DNA of 64,000 nucleotides, taken from Cytophagaceae bacterium. Lineage in GTDB: Bacteria; Bacteroidota; Bacteroidia; Flavobacteriales; Flavobacteriaceae. The notes beneath the pieces are model-generated. The model was given only the letters and a program-made list of their open reading frames with translations. It was not told the origin of the DNA and did no database searches. Made by a program: the position numbers and the translations under genes. Below, piece after piece: positions 26,414-34,713 of this stretch (the first letter of the stretch is position 1; each line of letters starts with the position of its first letter). The stretch is from contig PALD01000050.1 in the NCBI GenBank assembly GCA_002710685.1, positions 1 through 64,000 of the forward strand, given 5' to 3'.

Positions 26414-27391
26414 CTACATATCCAGCAGATATGCAAATATCAATGGAGCCACAATGGTGGCGTCGCTTTCAATAATAAATTTAGGGGTATCAATATCCAG
26501 TTTACCCCAGGTAATCTTCTCATTGGGCACCGCCCCTGAATAAGACCCATAACTTGTGGTCGAGTCTGAAATCTGGCAGAAATAGCTCCAGAAAGGCGTT
26601 TCTGGCCGTTCCATATCCTGATACAGCATGGGCACCACGCAAATAGGGAAATCTCCTGCGATACCTCCCCCTATCTGGAAGAAACCGATACCGTTTTTAG
26701 AATTGTCTGTATACCAATCTGCCAAGAAGGTCATATACTCAATACCAGACTTCATCGTACTGGCCTTCAATTCGCCCTTAAGCACGTAAGAAGCAAAGAT
26801 ATTCCCCATGGTACTATCTTCCCATCCAGGGACGATAATGGGCAGGTTTTTTTCCGCGGCAGCGTACATCCAAGAATCCTTGAGGTCAATCTCATAGTAT
26901 TCTTCCAGCACGCCGCTCAACAGCATCTTGTACATAAACTCGTGCGGAAAGTAACGTTCTCCAGCTTCTTCGGCATCTTTCCATATTTTAAAGATATGCT
27001 TCTGTAAACGACGGAAGGCTTCTTCTTCTGGGATACAGGTATCTGTCACACGGTTAAGGCCACGCTCTAGGAGGTCCCATTCTTCTTTGGGCGTGAGGTC
27101 ACGATAGTTGGGCACGCGTTCATAATGTGAATGTGCGACCAGGTTCATGATATCTTCTTCAAGGTTTGCCCCTGTACAGGAGATAATCTGCACTTTGTCC
27201 TGGCGTATCATCTCTGCAAAGATCTTGCCCAGCTCTGCGGTACTCATCGCTCCAGCAAGGGAGACGAGCATCTTTGCACCGCCAGCGAGCTGTTCTTCAT
27301 AAGCCTTTGCCGCATCCACAAGGGCTGCCGCGTTAAAGTGTAAATAATATTTTTCAATAAATTGGGAAATACTCCCTTTAGTCTTCGTCAT
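26414..27391 (-). CDS. Deoxyhypusine-synthase-family polyamine enzyme
   Basis: 325-aa NAD-dependent enzyme of the deoxyhypusine synthase (DHS) family. LVSLAGAMSTAELGK, SCTGANLEEDIMNL, IIVPGWEDSTMGN and GGGIAGDFPI are conserved DHS regions. The catalytic lysine lies in PNEKITWGKLDIDT (K297), matching the active-site lysine of eukaryotic DHS. Bacteria lack eIF5A, and this gene is the third in an operon after arginine decarboxylase and agmatinase, so I infer a small-molecule product such as homospermidine made from putrescine. Flavobacteria are known to contain homospermidine. It overlaps the agmatinase gene by 14 bp and is followed by a terminator. Confidence 0.87.
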   Translation of the reverse strand: MTKTKGSISQFIEKYYLHFNAAALVDAAKAYEEQLAGGAKMLVSLAGAMSTAELGKIFAEMIRQDKVQIISCTGANLEEDIMNLVAHSHYERVPNYRDLTPKEEWDLLERGLNRVTDTCIPEEEAFRRLQKHIFKIWKDAEEAGERYFPHEFMYKMLLSGVLEEYYEIDLKDSWMYAAAEKNLPIIVPGWEDSTMGNIFASYVLKGELKASTMKSGIEYMTFLADWYTDNSKNGIGFFQIGGGIAGDFPICVVPMLYQDMERPETPFWSYFCQISDSTTSYGSYSGAVPNEKITWGKLDIDTPKFIIESDATIVAPLIFAYLLDM

Positions 27392-28319
27392 CTAAGTCAA
27401 ATTTTGACACGTTACTTTTACCTGATTTTGACACGTATGTATTGTCATAATCATCTTCTATTTCTTCTCCTTGAAACTTATAGCTCAACATCTTGTAATA
27501 TAATTTTGCCGCAAGGAAATCTGATGATTTATCCACCTGGTTAGGGCAAAGCTCCACGATATCAAAGCCAACCACGTTGCGCTCTTCAAAAACTCGCTTC
27601 AAGAAATCCATGGTTTCATACCAGAAAAGTCCGCCGGGCTCTGGCGTGCCCGTAGATGGCATGATGGAGGGGTCTAGTGCATCAAGGTCAAAGGAGATAA
27701 ATACATTATCGCCACACAGCTCAATAACATTATCTACCCAGTACTCATCTGAGGCCATCTCATGGGCAAAGAATGTCTTATCCTCATCCATCACCGTTTT
27801 TTCAAGGACATCCATACTGCGAATCCCAACTTGTATGAGATTTGTAGTCTGGCTGGCTTCATACATGGCACATGCATGGTTGTATCTTGAGCCGTTGTAC
27901 TCCTTTCTTAAATCTGTATGGGCATCAATATGCAACACGGTAAGGTCATCAAAAAGTTCACTGAAGGCACGGATGCTGCCTATTGAAATGGAATGCTCCC
28001 CCCCAAAAAGGGTCACGAACTTGTTGCGCTTAATAAACTCCTTTGTGGTCTTGTGCACGGCTTCTACCATGGCCTGGGGTGTCGCACGCTCAGTGACCGC
28101 CGGAGCAAGGTAAATACCTTGTTGATAGACCTCTGTATCTGTCTCGATATCATAGGTCTCCATGTTTTCAGAGGCATGTAAAAATGCTTCCGGACCCTTG
28201 TCAGCCCCTTTTTGCCATGTGCTGGTCCCGTCATACGGCACGGGTATCAACACGATTTTTGCACTGTCCAGTTTGGCAAACTCATCAGGAATGCCGGCAA
28301 AGTTTTTAATTGTACTCAT
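27378..28319 (-). CDS. speB: Agmatinase (ureohydrolase family)
   Basis: 313-aa manganese ureohydrolase, probably agmatine to putrescine plus urea. Metal ligands are in GGEHSISIG, VLHIDAHTDLR and ISFDLDALDPS, with TGTPEPGG completing the family pattern. The C-terminus is acidic and longer than usual. Agmatinase is preferred over arginase because the upstream gene is an arginine decarboxylase and the downstream one a DHS-like polyamine synthase. Overlaps both neighbours by exactly 14 bp, so translation of the three genes is coupled. Confidence 0.9.
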   Translation of the reverse strand: MSTIKNFAGIPDEFAKLDSAKIVLIPVPYDGTSTWQKGADKGPEAFLHASENMETYDIETDTEVYQQGIYLAPAVTERATPQAMVEAVHKTTKEFIKRNKFVTLFGGEHSISIGSIRAFSELFDDLTVLHIDAHTDLRKEYNGSRYNHACAMYEASQTTNLIQVGIRSMDVLEKTVMDEDKTFFAHEMASDEYWVDNVIELCGDNVFISFDLDALDPSIMPSTGTPEPGGLFWYETMDFLKRVFEERNVVGFDIVELCPNQVDKSSDFLAAKLYYKMLSYKFQGEEIEDDYDNTYVSKSGKSNVSKFDLDDED

Positions 28320-29706
28320 AACCTAAGATTTTAAGCAAATCTTCTGCTTTTTGTTGTTCATTAAATATACGGGTTGTTATGTTTCCATCCTCATCCTTAT
28401 CTATAAGAATGTGTTTGGGCTGTGGTATCAGGCAATGCTGCAAACCTCCATAACCCCCTATGGTTTCTTGGTATGCCCCCGTGTTGAAAAACCCGATGTA
28501 CAACGGTTTTTCTTTTTTAAACCTGGGGAGGTAGATTGCGTTGCTGTGCTGCTCACTGTTGTAATAATCATCGCTATCACAGGTAAGGCCACCCAGTAGC
28601 ACACGTTCATATTCTTCATCCCAGCGGTTGATGGGCAACATGATAAAACGTTTAGAGATGGCCCAGGTATCTGGCAGGGTGGTGATAAAGCTACTGTTTA
28701 TCATGTTCCATTTTTCCCTATCGTTTTGTTGTTTTTGATACAAAACCTCATAGATGGCGCCACCGCTTTCGCCCACGGTAAAGCTACCAAACTCGGTAAA
28801 AATATGCGGCACGGGCACATCTGCCTCGTCACAGGTAATCTTGATTTGGTTCAAGATTTCATCTACCATATAGGCATAGTCATAATCAAAGGCCAGTGAA
28901 TTCTTTATGGGAAATCCACCGCCTATGTTCAAACTATCAAGCGTAGGACATATTTTTTTTAAACGGGTATATACCTTGAGGCATTTTATCAATTCATTCC
29001 AGTAATACGCGTTATCGCGAATACCGGTATTGATAAAAAAGTGAAGCATCTTAAGCTCTACTTGATCGTTGTTCTTGATTTGGTCTTCATAAAACGGAAC
29101 GATATTTTTATACCCTATCCCCAACCTTGAAGTGTAGAACTCAAACTTGGGCTCCTCCTCAGACGCGATGCGAATCCCGACCTTAAAGTCACCATTGATC
29201 CCCGCCGTGAGCAGATCAAGCTCCTCATAGTTATCAATAATGGGCACACAGTTTTGATGACCACCATTAATAAGGTCTGATATGTTCTTGATGTACTGGT
29301 CCCGCTTAAAACCATTGCAAAGCACAAAGGTCTTATCACTTATTTTACCGCTTTCTTTGAGCTTTTGTACAATATTGATATCAAAGGCTGATGATGTCTC
29401 GATATGTATATCGTTCTTGAGGGCCTCATCCAGAACATGCTTAAAATGGGAACTCTTGGTACAGTAACAATAATTGTACGTGCCCTTGTAGTCATGTTTC
29501 TCAATGGCATCAGCAAACCATTTTTTTGCCCGGTTGATGTTATCTGATATTTTGGGCAGGTAGCTGAATTTTAATGGAGCACCATATTGCTCGATGAGCC
29601 CCATGAGGTCAATGTCATGAAACTTCAATTCGTTATCATCCAGTTTAAATTCCTCAGTGGGAAAATAAAATGACTGGTCGATCAGGTTGATGTATTTAGT
29701 ATTCAT
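28306..29706 (-). CDS. speA: Arginine decarboxylase (PLP, alanine-racemase fold)
   Basis: 466-aa PLP enzyme converting arginine to agmatine, first step of putrescine synthesis. The PLP lysine is K84 in YCTKSSHF. SLNIGGGFPI binds the cofactor phosphate, and FTEFGSFTVGESGG and LTCDSDD are conserved late motifs. It is much shorter than E. coli SpeA (about 650 residues) but is the usual Bacteroidota length. First gene of the speA-speB-DHS operon. I see no exact -7 box upstream. The 279-bp upstream gap contains a dispersed palindrome at 29909. Confidence 0.88.
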   Translation of the reverse strand: MNTKYINLIDQSFYFPTEEFKLDDNELKFHDIDLMGLIEQYGAPLKFSYLPKISDNINRAKKWFADAIEKHDYKGTYNYCYCTKSSHFKHVLDEALKNDIHIETSSAFDINIVQKLKESGKISDKTFVLCNGFKRDQYIKNISDLINGGHQNCVPIIDNYEELDLLTAGINGDFKVGIRIASEEEPKFEFYTSRLGIGYKNIVPFYEDQIKNNDQVELKMLHFFINTGIRDNAYYWNELIKCLKVYTRLKKICPTLDSLNIGGGFPIKNSLAFDYDYAYMVDEILNQIKITCDEADVPVPHIFTEFGSFTVGESGGAIYEVLYQKQQNDREKWNMINSSFITTLPDTWAISKRFIMLPINRWDEEYERVLLGGLTCDSDDYYNSEQHSNAIYLPRFKKEKPLYIGFFNTGAYQETIGGYGGLQHCLIPQPKHILIDKDEDGNITTRIFNEQQKAEDLLKILGYEYN

Positions 29707-29908
29707 TATATGCTATAAAGCTGTAAATTATTCAATGCAATTCGCTTTAAGGCTTAAAAGCTTATTAAGAATTTGTGAAAAGTGGTATTTATCAATCAAG
29801 ATATTGCACGCCATCAGGTATGGATGCAATGATTTCTTCAACTCATGAACAGGTTGAAGGTGGGTGTAGACCCCCGGTAAACAAGTGGTTCTGTCATTAA
29901 TGTGTTAT

Positions 29909-29922
29909 GCTTTCGCGAAAGC
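29909..29922. repeat. Dispersed palindrome, family A, perfect (GCTTTCGCGAAAGC)
   Basis: In the 279-bp gap between speA and the pseudouridine-synthase-like gene. Not followed by a T-run, so not an ordinary terminator. Confidence 0.9.
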
Positions 29923-29985
29923 TATAATTACACCACAAATGAAATAAAAAAAGTAATACGCACCACGGGTATACTAAAAATTTAT

Positions 29986-30843
29986 CTAGAGCATCTTGAG
30001 GGCGTTGATTTCCATCTGGGTAAGGATTCTATACTTGCCGCGCGGCAGGTCTTTTTTGGTAAGGCTGCCCATGGTGACACAATCCACACGGACCACCTGG
30101 TAATCAAAATGTTCAAAAATCTGCCTGATGATACCGTTGCCCGTGTTCTTGATCAATAGGCCCACCTCTGTGTGCGGTGCCCCGTTGACATAGCTTATCT
30201 CTTCCACCTCGATCTCCTTGCCATCTACCTTAAGGCCGGCAGCAATCTTCTCCAGGTGTTCGCCCTTGAGGTTCTTGTCAAGCGCGACATGAAACAACCT
30301 GGGCAGGCCGGTCTTTGACTTCAAGAGTTTATTGGTCAGCGCGGCATCATTAGTAAAGAGCAGCAGGCCCGTTGCATTGCGGCCCAGCCTCCCCACGGGC
30401 TTGATATTTGACGATGTCGCGTTTGCCACCAGGTCCATAACGGTCATGCCCTTGGCATTGCTGGTGGTCGTTGCAAAGCCTTTAGGCTTATTGAGCAGTA
30501 CATAGGCCATGGGTTCTGGGTTGATCCTCCTGCCATCAAAACGCACATCATCATCCAGGTTTACCTTGTAGCCCATCTCGTTTGCCACCTTGCCATTAAC
30601 GGTTACCTGGCCTGTGGAAATATAAAGGTCAGCCTCGCGGCGCGAGCAAATACCGCTGTTTGCAATATATTTATTGAGTCTTATCCCTCCTTTTCCCTCA
30701 CTTTTAACCTCAGTGCGGCTAGAGTTTACCGCTCCCTTTTTAACGGGTGCGTTACCCCTTGCCTGGCTGTCACCACGCTTGTTCTTAAAGCCTCTCCCAG
30801 AAACTTTTCCTCCTCGTTTACTGCCTCCTTGATGTCTGCTCAT
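29986..30843 (-). CDS. RsuA/RluB-family pseudouridine synthase homologue, catalytic Asp replaced by Gly
   Basis: 285 aa. A Gly/Lys/Arg-rich low-complexity N-terminus (about 1-50) precedes an S4 RNA-binding domain (RLNKYIANSGICSRREADLY) and a pseudouridine synthase domain (YVLLNKPKGFATT). The family's catalytic motif is GRLD; here the codons read VGRLGRNATGLLLFTND, so residue 154 is Gly (GGC) where Asp (GAC) is expected. The rest of the domain, including LTKKDLPRGKYRILT, is intact. It may therefore be an inactive or altered RNA-binding homologue, or the base may be a sequencing error. It would otherwise modify 23S or 16S rRNA. A -7 box TACCTTTG lies just upstream. Confidence 0.82.
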   Translation of the reverse strand: MSRHQGGSKRGGKVSGRGFKNKRGDSQARGNAPVKKGAVNSSRTEVKSEGKGGIRLNKYIANSGICSRREADLYISTGQVTVNGKVANEMGYKVNLDDDVRFDGRRINPEPMAYVLLNKPKGFATTTSNAKGMTVMDLVANATSSNIKPVGRLGRNATGLLLFTNDAALTNKLLKSKTGLPRLFHVALDKNLKGEHLEKIAAGLKVDGKEIEVEEISYVNGAPHTEVGLLIKNTGNGIIRQIFEHFDYQVVRVDCVTMGSLTKKDLPRGKYRILTQMEINALKML

Positions 30844-30861
30844 TGCGATCTATGATTTTTG

Positions 30862-30869
30862 CAAAGGTA
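30862..30869 (-). promoter_or_regulatory. Candidate -7 box (TACCTTTG) for the pseudouridine-synthase-like gene
   Basis: Exact TAnnTTTG on the minus strand 18 bp before the ATG at 30843. Confidence 0.45.
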
Positions 30870-31048
30870 AAGAATTGATTTTGGTATTGATTTAACTAAT
30901 TCACGAAGGTTGACAAGTATGCCCTGTTAAGGTTGGCGTCACGTTATCTTAATGATGGGGCGTGTTTTTTTTACCATCCTTATCGTGTTTAACAGGTTTT
31001 TGTGATGGGATAATCTGGCTTTTGCCAAAATGCCCATTAAAAGATATT

Positions 31049-31064
31049 GCTTTCGCCGAAAGGC
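31049..31064. repeat. Dispersed palindrome, family C (GCTTTCGCCGAAAGGC)
   Basis: Intergenic copy of the element also found in coding sequence at 4611 and 58148. Confidence 0.7.
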
Positions 31065-31180
31065 ATATAAGAATCAGCAAATGTTGCCACAATGTAAACA
31101 CCCCTGCCCCTTAACCGCGCCTTAGTATTTTAATGTGCTTTACTTAACCGTTAAAATTCTATACTCCAGGATACTGCCGC

Positions 31181-31188
31181 TACTTTTG
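31181..31188 (+). promoter_or_regulatory. Candidate -7 box (TACTTTTG) for the small secreted protein
   Basis: Exact TAnnTTTG 29 bp upstream of the ATG at 31218. The extended sequence TACTTTTGACACTG resembles TACTTTTGATACTG upstream of the FG-GAP gene at 43981. Confidence 0.5.
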
Positions 31189-31217
31189 ACACTGTAAATC
31201 AATCAAAAACAAAGCTT

Positions 31218-31556
31218 ATGAAAACCATGAAAATCCTTGCAGCATTCTTGCTCATCACCACTGCATCCATGCAGGCCGGCATTGACCCCACCACTGAAAA
31301 ACCCTCACAAAACCTGCGCAACCAGGTGGCAACATTGCTTGAAGCACCCCCTCTTACCGTAGAACAGGACATGATAGAAAGCACCATCTATTTTACCGTG
31401 AACTCAAAGGGTGAAATCGTGGTACTGGATGTTGCAACTGATAGTGAGCAGATAGCAAACTTTGTAAAAGGCCGCCTTAATTATGCCAAGGTGCCCGCGG
31501 GAGCAAGCACTGCCGGAAAACTCTTCAATATCGTGTACAAGATCAAGAGGTCATAA
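31218..31556 (+). CDS. Small secreted protein, possible TonB-C-like fold
   Basis: 112-aa protein with signal peptide (residues 1-20, cleavage after MQA). The mature part is about 90 residues. Its second half (STIYFTVNSKGEIVVLDVAT, then VPAGASTAGKLFNIVYKIK) has the beta-alpha-beta rhythm of TonB C-terminal-like domains: a strand with a G-x-I turn and a final F-x-I strand. This is a weak structural guess, not a family match. It has its own -7 box and a strong terminator, so it is a single-gene unit. I do not recognise a function. Confidence 0.75.
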   Translation: MKTMKILAAFLLITTASMQAGIDPTTEKPSQNLRNQVATLLEAPPLTVEQDMIESTIYFTVNSKGEIVVLDVATDSEQIANFVKGRLNYAKVPAGASTAGKLFNIVYKIKRS

Positions 31557-31579
31557 ACACACCTTTATTGAATTAGCCA

Positions 31580-31609
31580 AAAACCACCGTTGAAGCGGTG
31601 GTTTTATTT
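31580..31609. terminator. Bidirectional intrinsic terminator
   Basis: AAAACCACCG (31580-31589) pairs with CGGTGGTTTT (31596-31605), 6-base loop, with T-rich sequence on the plus side and an A-run on the other. It serves the secreted-protein gene (stop 31556) and the convergent isoprenoid operon (stop 31627). Confidence 0.88.
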
Positions 31610-31626
31610 TTTGGCTTTAAGCCAAA
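31610..31626. repeat. Dispersed palindrome, family B (TTTGGCTT-T-AAGCCAAA)
   Basis: 8-bp arms around one central base, directly before the stop codon of the UbiA gene. Confidence 0.8.
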
Positions 31627-32538
31627 TCAAAAAATGCGGTTGATCACCGTATCCATATCGATGAACAGGATGCTGAAAACACCCAGCACAATGATAAACT
31701 TCAAGATGTTGTGCAATACGAGGTAATGCAGTTTGTCTCGAGATCTCCAGACCATAAAGAGAAAAACGCCCAGCAAGAGTATACTGAGGTAAAAATAATA
31801 GCTCATATGACCCACGTCATAATAGCTTATCAACAGATAAATAGGTATGGCCGTGAGCAATAGCAGGCCCGTGATATTCAGTTTGGCCCATTGCTCTCCC
31901 CACACCACGGGTATTGTCCTGTAATTGAGGGCAAGGTCCCCCTTTATGTTTTCAAGATCCTTGACTATTTCGCGCATGGAGAGGATAAGAAAAAGAAACG
32001 TGGCATGTACAAAAATTACTTGCTGAAAATTGCCGTAATAGATAAACACGACAAAAAAAGGCGTGATGGAAAGTATTGCCGAGGTTATATTGCCCAGCAA
32101 CGGAATCTTCTTGAGCTTGTGGCTATAGAACCAGATACCAAAAATATAGATGGAAAAGAACAGTACCGCACGGAAGGATACATAGCTCGCCACGATTACA
32201 GATAGCAGGTTGAGCACAAAATAAAGGGTAAGTTTCTTTTTCTGGCTCACAAGATGATCCAGCTTTGTCTTTGTGGGCCTGTTGATCAAATCTTTTTCAC
32301 TGTCATAAAAACTATTGATGATATAGCCGCCAGCAATCACCATGGCAGAAGAGATGACGATAAGAAAGAGATTGGGGTCCAGGAGTACTTCTTTAGCAGG
32401 TAGGTCTGGGGCAAGGATATAGATTGACGCTAGGTACTGTGCAATGATGATGATGAGAATATTGTACCCACGCACCACAGAGAACAAACTCAAGAACTTA
32501 AGCATTACAAGTTTGTTTCTTCGGCTTAGGAAAGACAT
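31627..32538 (-). CDS. UbiA-family prenyltransferase (GGGP-synthase-like)
   Basis: 303-aa polytopic prenyltransferase with about 8-9 helices. The two Asp-rich, magnesium-binding motifs are NSFYDSEKD and the later KDLENIKGD. NRPTKTKLDHLVS after the first motif is typical of the geranylgeranylglycerol-phosphate geranylgeranyltransferase-like UbiA group found in Bacteroidota. The actual acceptor is not known. It is the last gene of the mvaD/mevalonate kinase/ubiA operon, so it consumes the isoprenoids made by the upstream steps. Start ATG at 32538 adds a basic leader; an internal ATG at codon 12 is an alternative. Confidence 0.85.
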   Translation of the reverse strand: MSFLSRRNKLVMLKFLSLFSVVRGYNILIIIIAQYLASIYILAPDLPAKEVLLDPNLFLIVISSAMVIAGGYIINSFYDSEKDLINRPTKTKLDHLVSQKKKLTLYFVLNLLSVIVASYVSFRAVLFFSIYIFGIWFYSHKLKKIPLLGNITSAILSITPFFVVFIYYGNFQQVIFVHATFLFLILSMREIVKDLENIKGDLALNYRTIPVVWGEQWAKLNITGLLLLTAIPIYLLISYYDVGHMSYYFYLSILLLGVFLFMVWRSRDKLHYLVLHNILKFIIVLGVFSILFIDMDTVINRIF

Positions 32539-32563
32539 ATAGCCTTATTTATGAAAAGGGTTT

Positions 32564-33502
32564 TTAGAAGGTATAGACCACCTCTAACCTGTGACCTTTC
32601 AAGGATTCGCGGGCCTTGTCAATATTTTCAGTAAAACCCAGTATATACCCGCCACCACCAGAGCCACAAAGCTTGAGGTAATAGTCGTTGCTCTCAAGGC
32701 CGTTTTGCCATAGTTCATGAAACTTTGCAGGAATCATGGGCTTAAAATGCCTCAGCACAGTTTTAGAAAGGTGCTTTACATTGCCAAATAGCGATTTAAC
32801 ATCGCCCTTGAGAAAATCCTCTACACAGGCATCAGTATGCTTTATAAATTGATCCTTGAGCATGTGCCTGAAACCTTCCTGCTTCATGTTTTCCATAAAA
32901 ATATTGATCATGGGTGCCGTCTCACCTATGATACCGCTATCCAGAAGGAAGACCGCGCCCTTGCCATCTACCGTTTGAGAAGGTATGCCGGCAGGTTCAA
33001 TATTATCTTTGCTGTTGATGAGGATGGGTAGGCTAAGGTAACTGTTCAACGGGTCAAGCCCAGAAGACTTACCGTGAAAAAAGGATTCCATCTCGCCAAA
33101 AATCATCTTCAGTTCAAGTAACTTTTCGCGGGTAAGGTTTTCCAGTACGGTAATCTTGTTGTTTGCATATTTATCGTAAATGGATGCCACCAGGGCCCCA
33201 CTACTCCCCACACCATATCCTTCAGGGATTGTACTGTCAAAGTACATGCCTTCTTCAATATCATGCTTGAGGCGTGCAATATCAAAGGTTACCAGTGCTG
33301 GATTTTCAGTTTGCAGTTTTTCAAGATATACTGCATAAGACCTTAGGTTGTGATTAGAACGCCGGGCTTTTTCATCCAGGTCCTTTTCCACTTTAAGTGC
33401 ACCTTTATAAAAATTATAGGGTATGGATAGCCCCTTAGAATCCTTGATGATGCCATATTCACCAAAGAGTAGGATTTTAGAATAAAATAAAGGTCCTTTC
33501 AT
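32564..33502 (-). CDS. Mevalonate kinase (GHMP family)
   Basis: 312-aa GHMP kinase, probably phosphorylating mevalonate. N-terminal YSKILLFGEYGIIKDSKGLS is the substrate-side motif. PEGYGVGSSGALVASIYDKY is the ATP-binding loop, EMESFFHGKSSGLDPLNSYL is characteristic of mevalonate kinases, and LCGSGGGGYILGF is GHMP motif 3. It sits 26 bp after mvaD and 25 bp before ubiA. A phosphomevalonate kinase gene is not in the window. Confidence 0.88.
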   Translation of the reverse strand: MKGPLFYSKILLFGEYGIIKDSKGLSIPYNFYKGALKVEKDLDEKARRSNHNLRSYAVYLEKLQTENPALVTFDIARLKHDIEEGMYFDSTIPEGYGVGSSGALVASIYDKYANNKITVLENLTREKLLELKMIFGEMESFFHGKSSGLDPLNSYLSLPILINSKDNIEPAGIPSQTVDGKGAVFLLDSGIIGETAPMINIFMENMKQEGFRHMLKDQFIKHTDACVEDFLKGDVKSLFGNVKHLSKTVLRHFKPMIPAKFHELWQNGLESNDYYLKLCGSGGGGYILGFTENIDKARESLKGHRLEVVYTF

Positions 33503-33523
33503 ATCATGGATATTGGGTCAGTG

Positions 33524-33531
33524 CAAAATTA
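33524..33531 (-). promoter_or_regulatory. Possible internal -7 box (TAATTTTG) before the mevalonate kinase gene
   Basis: Exact TAnnTTTG overlapping the mvaD stop, 21 bp before the mevalonate kinase ATG. It could give extra transcription of the downstream pair. Confidence 0.3.
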
Positions 33532-34611
33532 AGGTTTTTTTGCTCCACCGCCCACATAATCACAAATATAGCGACCATGTTGACAGTAAGCAACAACATT
33601 TGTCTTAACAAATTCCAAAACTTTTTCCTTTTCAGCCTCAGGAAAAAGCAGGTGTACATTAGCCCCGGCATCGAGGGTAAAACATACCGGCACCCCAGAT
33701 TTTCTGCGGTATTCCCAGATGGCATCAATGATCTTGAGCGTGTTGGGCTTCATCAGGATAAAATATGGATTGCTGGTCATCATCATGGCATGCAGGGTAA
33801 GGGCTTCAGTCTCCGTGACCCGTATGAACCCCTCCATGTCCCCTTCTTGCAAGATGCGCACCATCTCTTGCATGTTCTCATGCGCTTGCTCAAAGCGTCC
33901 TGATGCAAAGGGGTGGTTGTTCATCAGGTTATGGCCCACGGTACTACTCACCGGTTTTTCACCTTGATCTACTAGAAGGATGATATCTTGAAAATTTTGA
34001 AATGAAGCATGCAGTTCATAAGGAAATACAGTACCATACAGGTCGTTGCTCCCCTCAACAGAACCTGAACTGCCCCATACCATCATAGGACCCCGCACAC
34101 TGCGGCAGGCACTACCACTCCCCAACCTGGAGAGAAACGATGTCTTGTGCTCCATATAATCTACGGACATATCCTGTACAGCCTGTGCCTCCAGTTGCAC
34201 CAGGCAATGGGACAGGGCACACATACCGCTTGCAGAAGATGCAATACCACTGCCGTGGGGAAAGGTATTTGAGGTTTCGATCTTAAAACCATAGTCTTTG
34301 ATAAAAGGGATGTAATCCTGTGCAAGTTCAAAAAACTGCTCGATCTTGGGCTCAAACTGTGGTTTATGCTTCCCGTCCAGGTACACCTGAAAATCAAACT
34401 CTACAGCTGTGTTTGTCTTCTTGGCATAATACAACCTGGTATGGGTCACGCAATTGCTCAGGGTAAAGCTCAAGGAAGGGTTTTTGGGCTTTTGAACACC
34501 ATGCTTGCCCCAGTACTTAACGAGTGCTATGTTGCTGGGTGCCTGTGATTCAGTAAATCCCTCATCAGGAAGGGAAGCTATGCGAAGCGGCAAAAAATCA
34601 GTCTCAATCAT
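33529..34611 (-). CDS. mvaD: Diphosphomevalonate decarboxylase
   Basis: 360-aa GHMP-fold enzyme that makes isopentenyl diphosphate from mevalonate diphosphate in the cytoplasm. APSNIALVKYWGK, LSFTLSNCVTHTRL, FPHGSGIASSASGMCAL (ATP loop) and RLGSGSACRSV are diagnostic; FTLDAGANVHLLF is the C-terminal motif. First gene of the isoprenoid operon. A -7 box TATATTTG ends only 4 bp before the ATG, so the transcript may be leaderless. Confidence 0.95.
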   Translation of the reverse strand: MIETDFLPLRIASLPDEGFTESQAPSNIALVKYWGKHGVQKPKNPSLSFTLSNCVTHTRLYYAKKTNTAVEFDFQVYLDGKHKPQFEPKIEQFFELAQDYIPFIKDYGFKIETSNTFPHGSGIASSASGMCALSHCLVQLEAQAVQDMSVDYMEHKTSFLSRLGSGSACRSVRGPMMVWGSSGSVEGSNDLYGTVFPYELHASFQNFQDIILLVDQGEKPVSSTVGHNLMNNHPFASGRFEQAHENMQEMVRILQEGDMEGFIRVTETEALTLHAMMMTSNPYFILMKPNTLKIIDAIWEYRRKSGVPVCFTLDAGANVHLLFPEAEKEKVLEFVKTNVVAYCQHGRYICDYVGGGAKKP

Positions 34612-34615
34612 GCTA

Positions 34616-34623
34616 CAAATATA
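34616..34623 (-). promoter_or_regulatory. Candidate -7 box (TATATTTG) for mvaD, very close to the start codon
   Basis: Exact TAnnTTTG on the minus strand with only 4 bp (TAGC) to the ATG. Implies transcription starting at or next to the A of ATG. Confidence 0.5.
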
Positions 34624-34713
34624 AGGTCTATTTTATGTTCCTGCCATTAGGCTCATAATTTGAACCCATTAGTCTAGGCATTTTTCATATTTTAGTGATC
34701 ACGATTCATTGCA

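Larger units (their letters stand above)
30844..31217. other. 374-bp divergent intergenic region
   Basis: Between the pseudouridine-synthase-like gene and the small secreted protein. No convincing gene. It holds candidate -7 boxes at both ends (30862, 31181), a TGGC-TTTT-GCCA hairpin at 31016-31027 and a family C palindrome at 31049-31064. The stretch 30950-31010 contains a T8 run but no stable stem that I can pair. Confidence 0.6.

Noticed and set aside
26414-27391. True deoxyhypusine synthase acting on a translation factor
   Set aside because: Bacteria lack eIF5A and the operon is for polyamines; a small-amine substrate is more likely.
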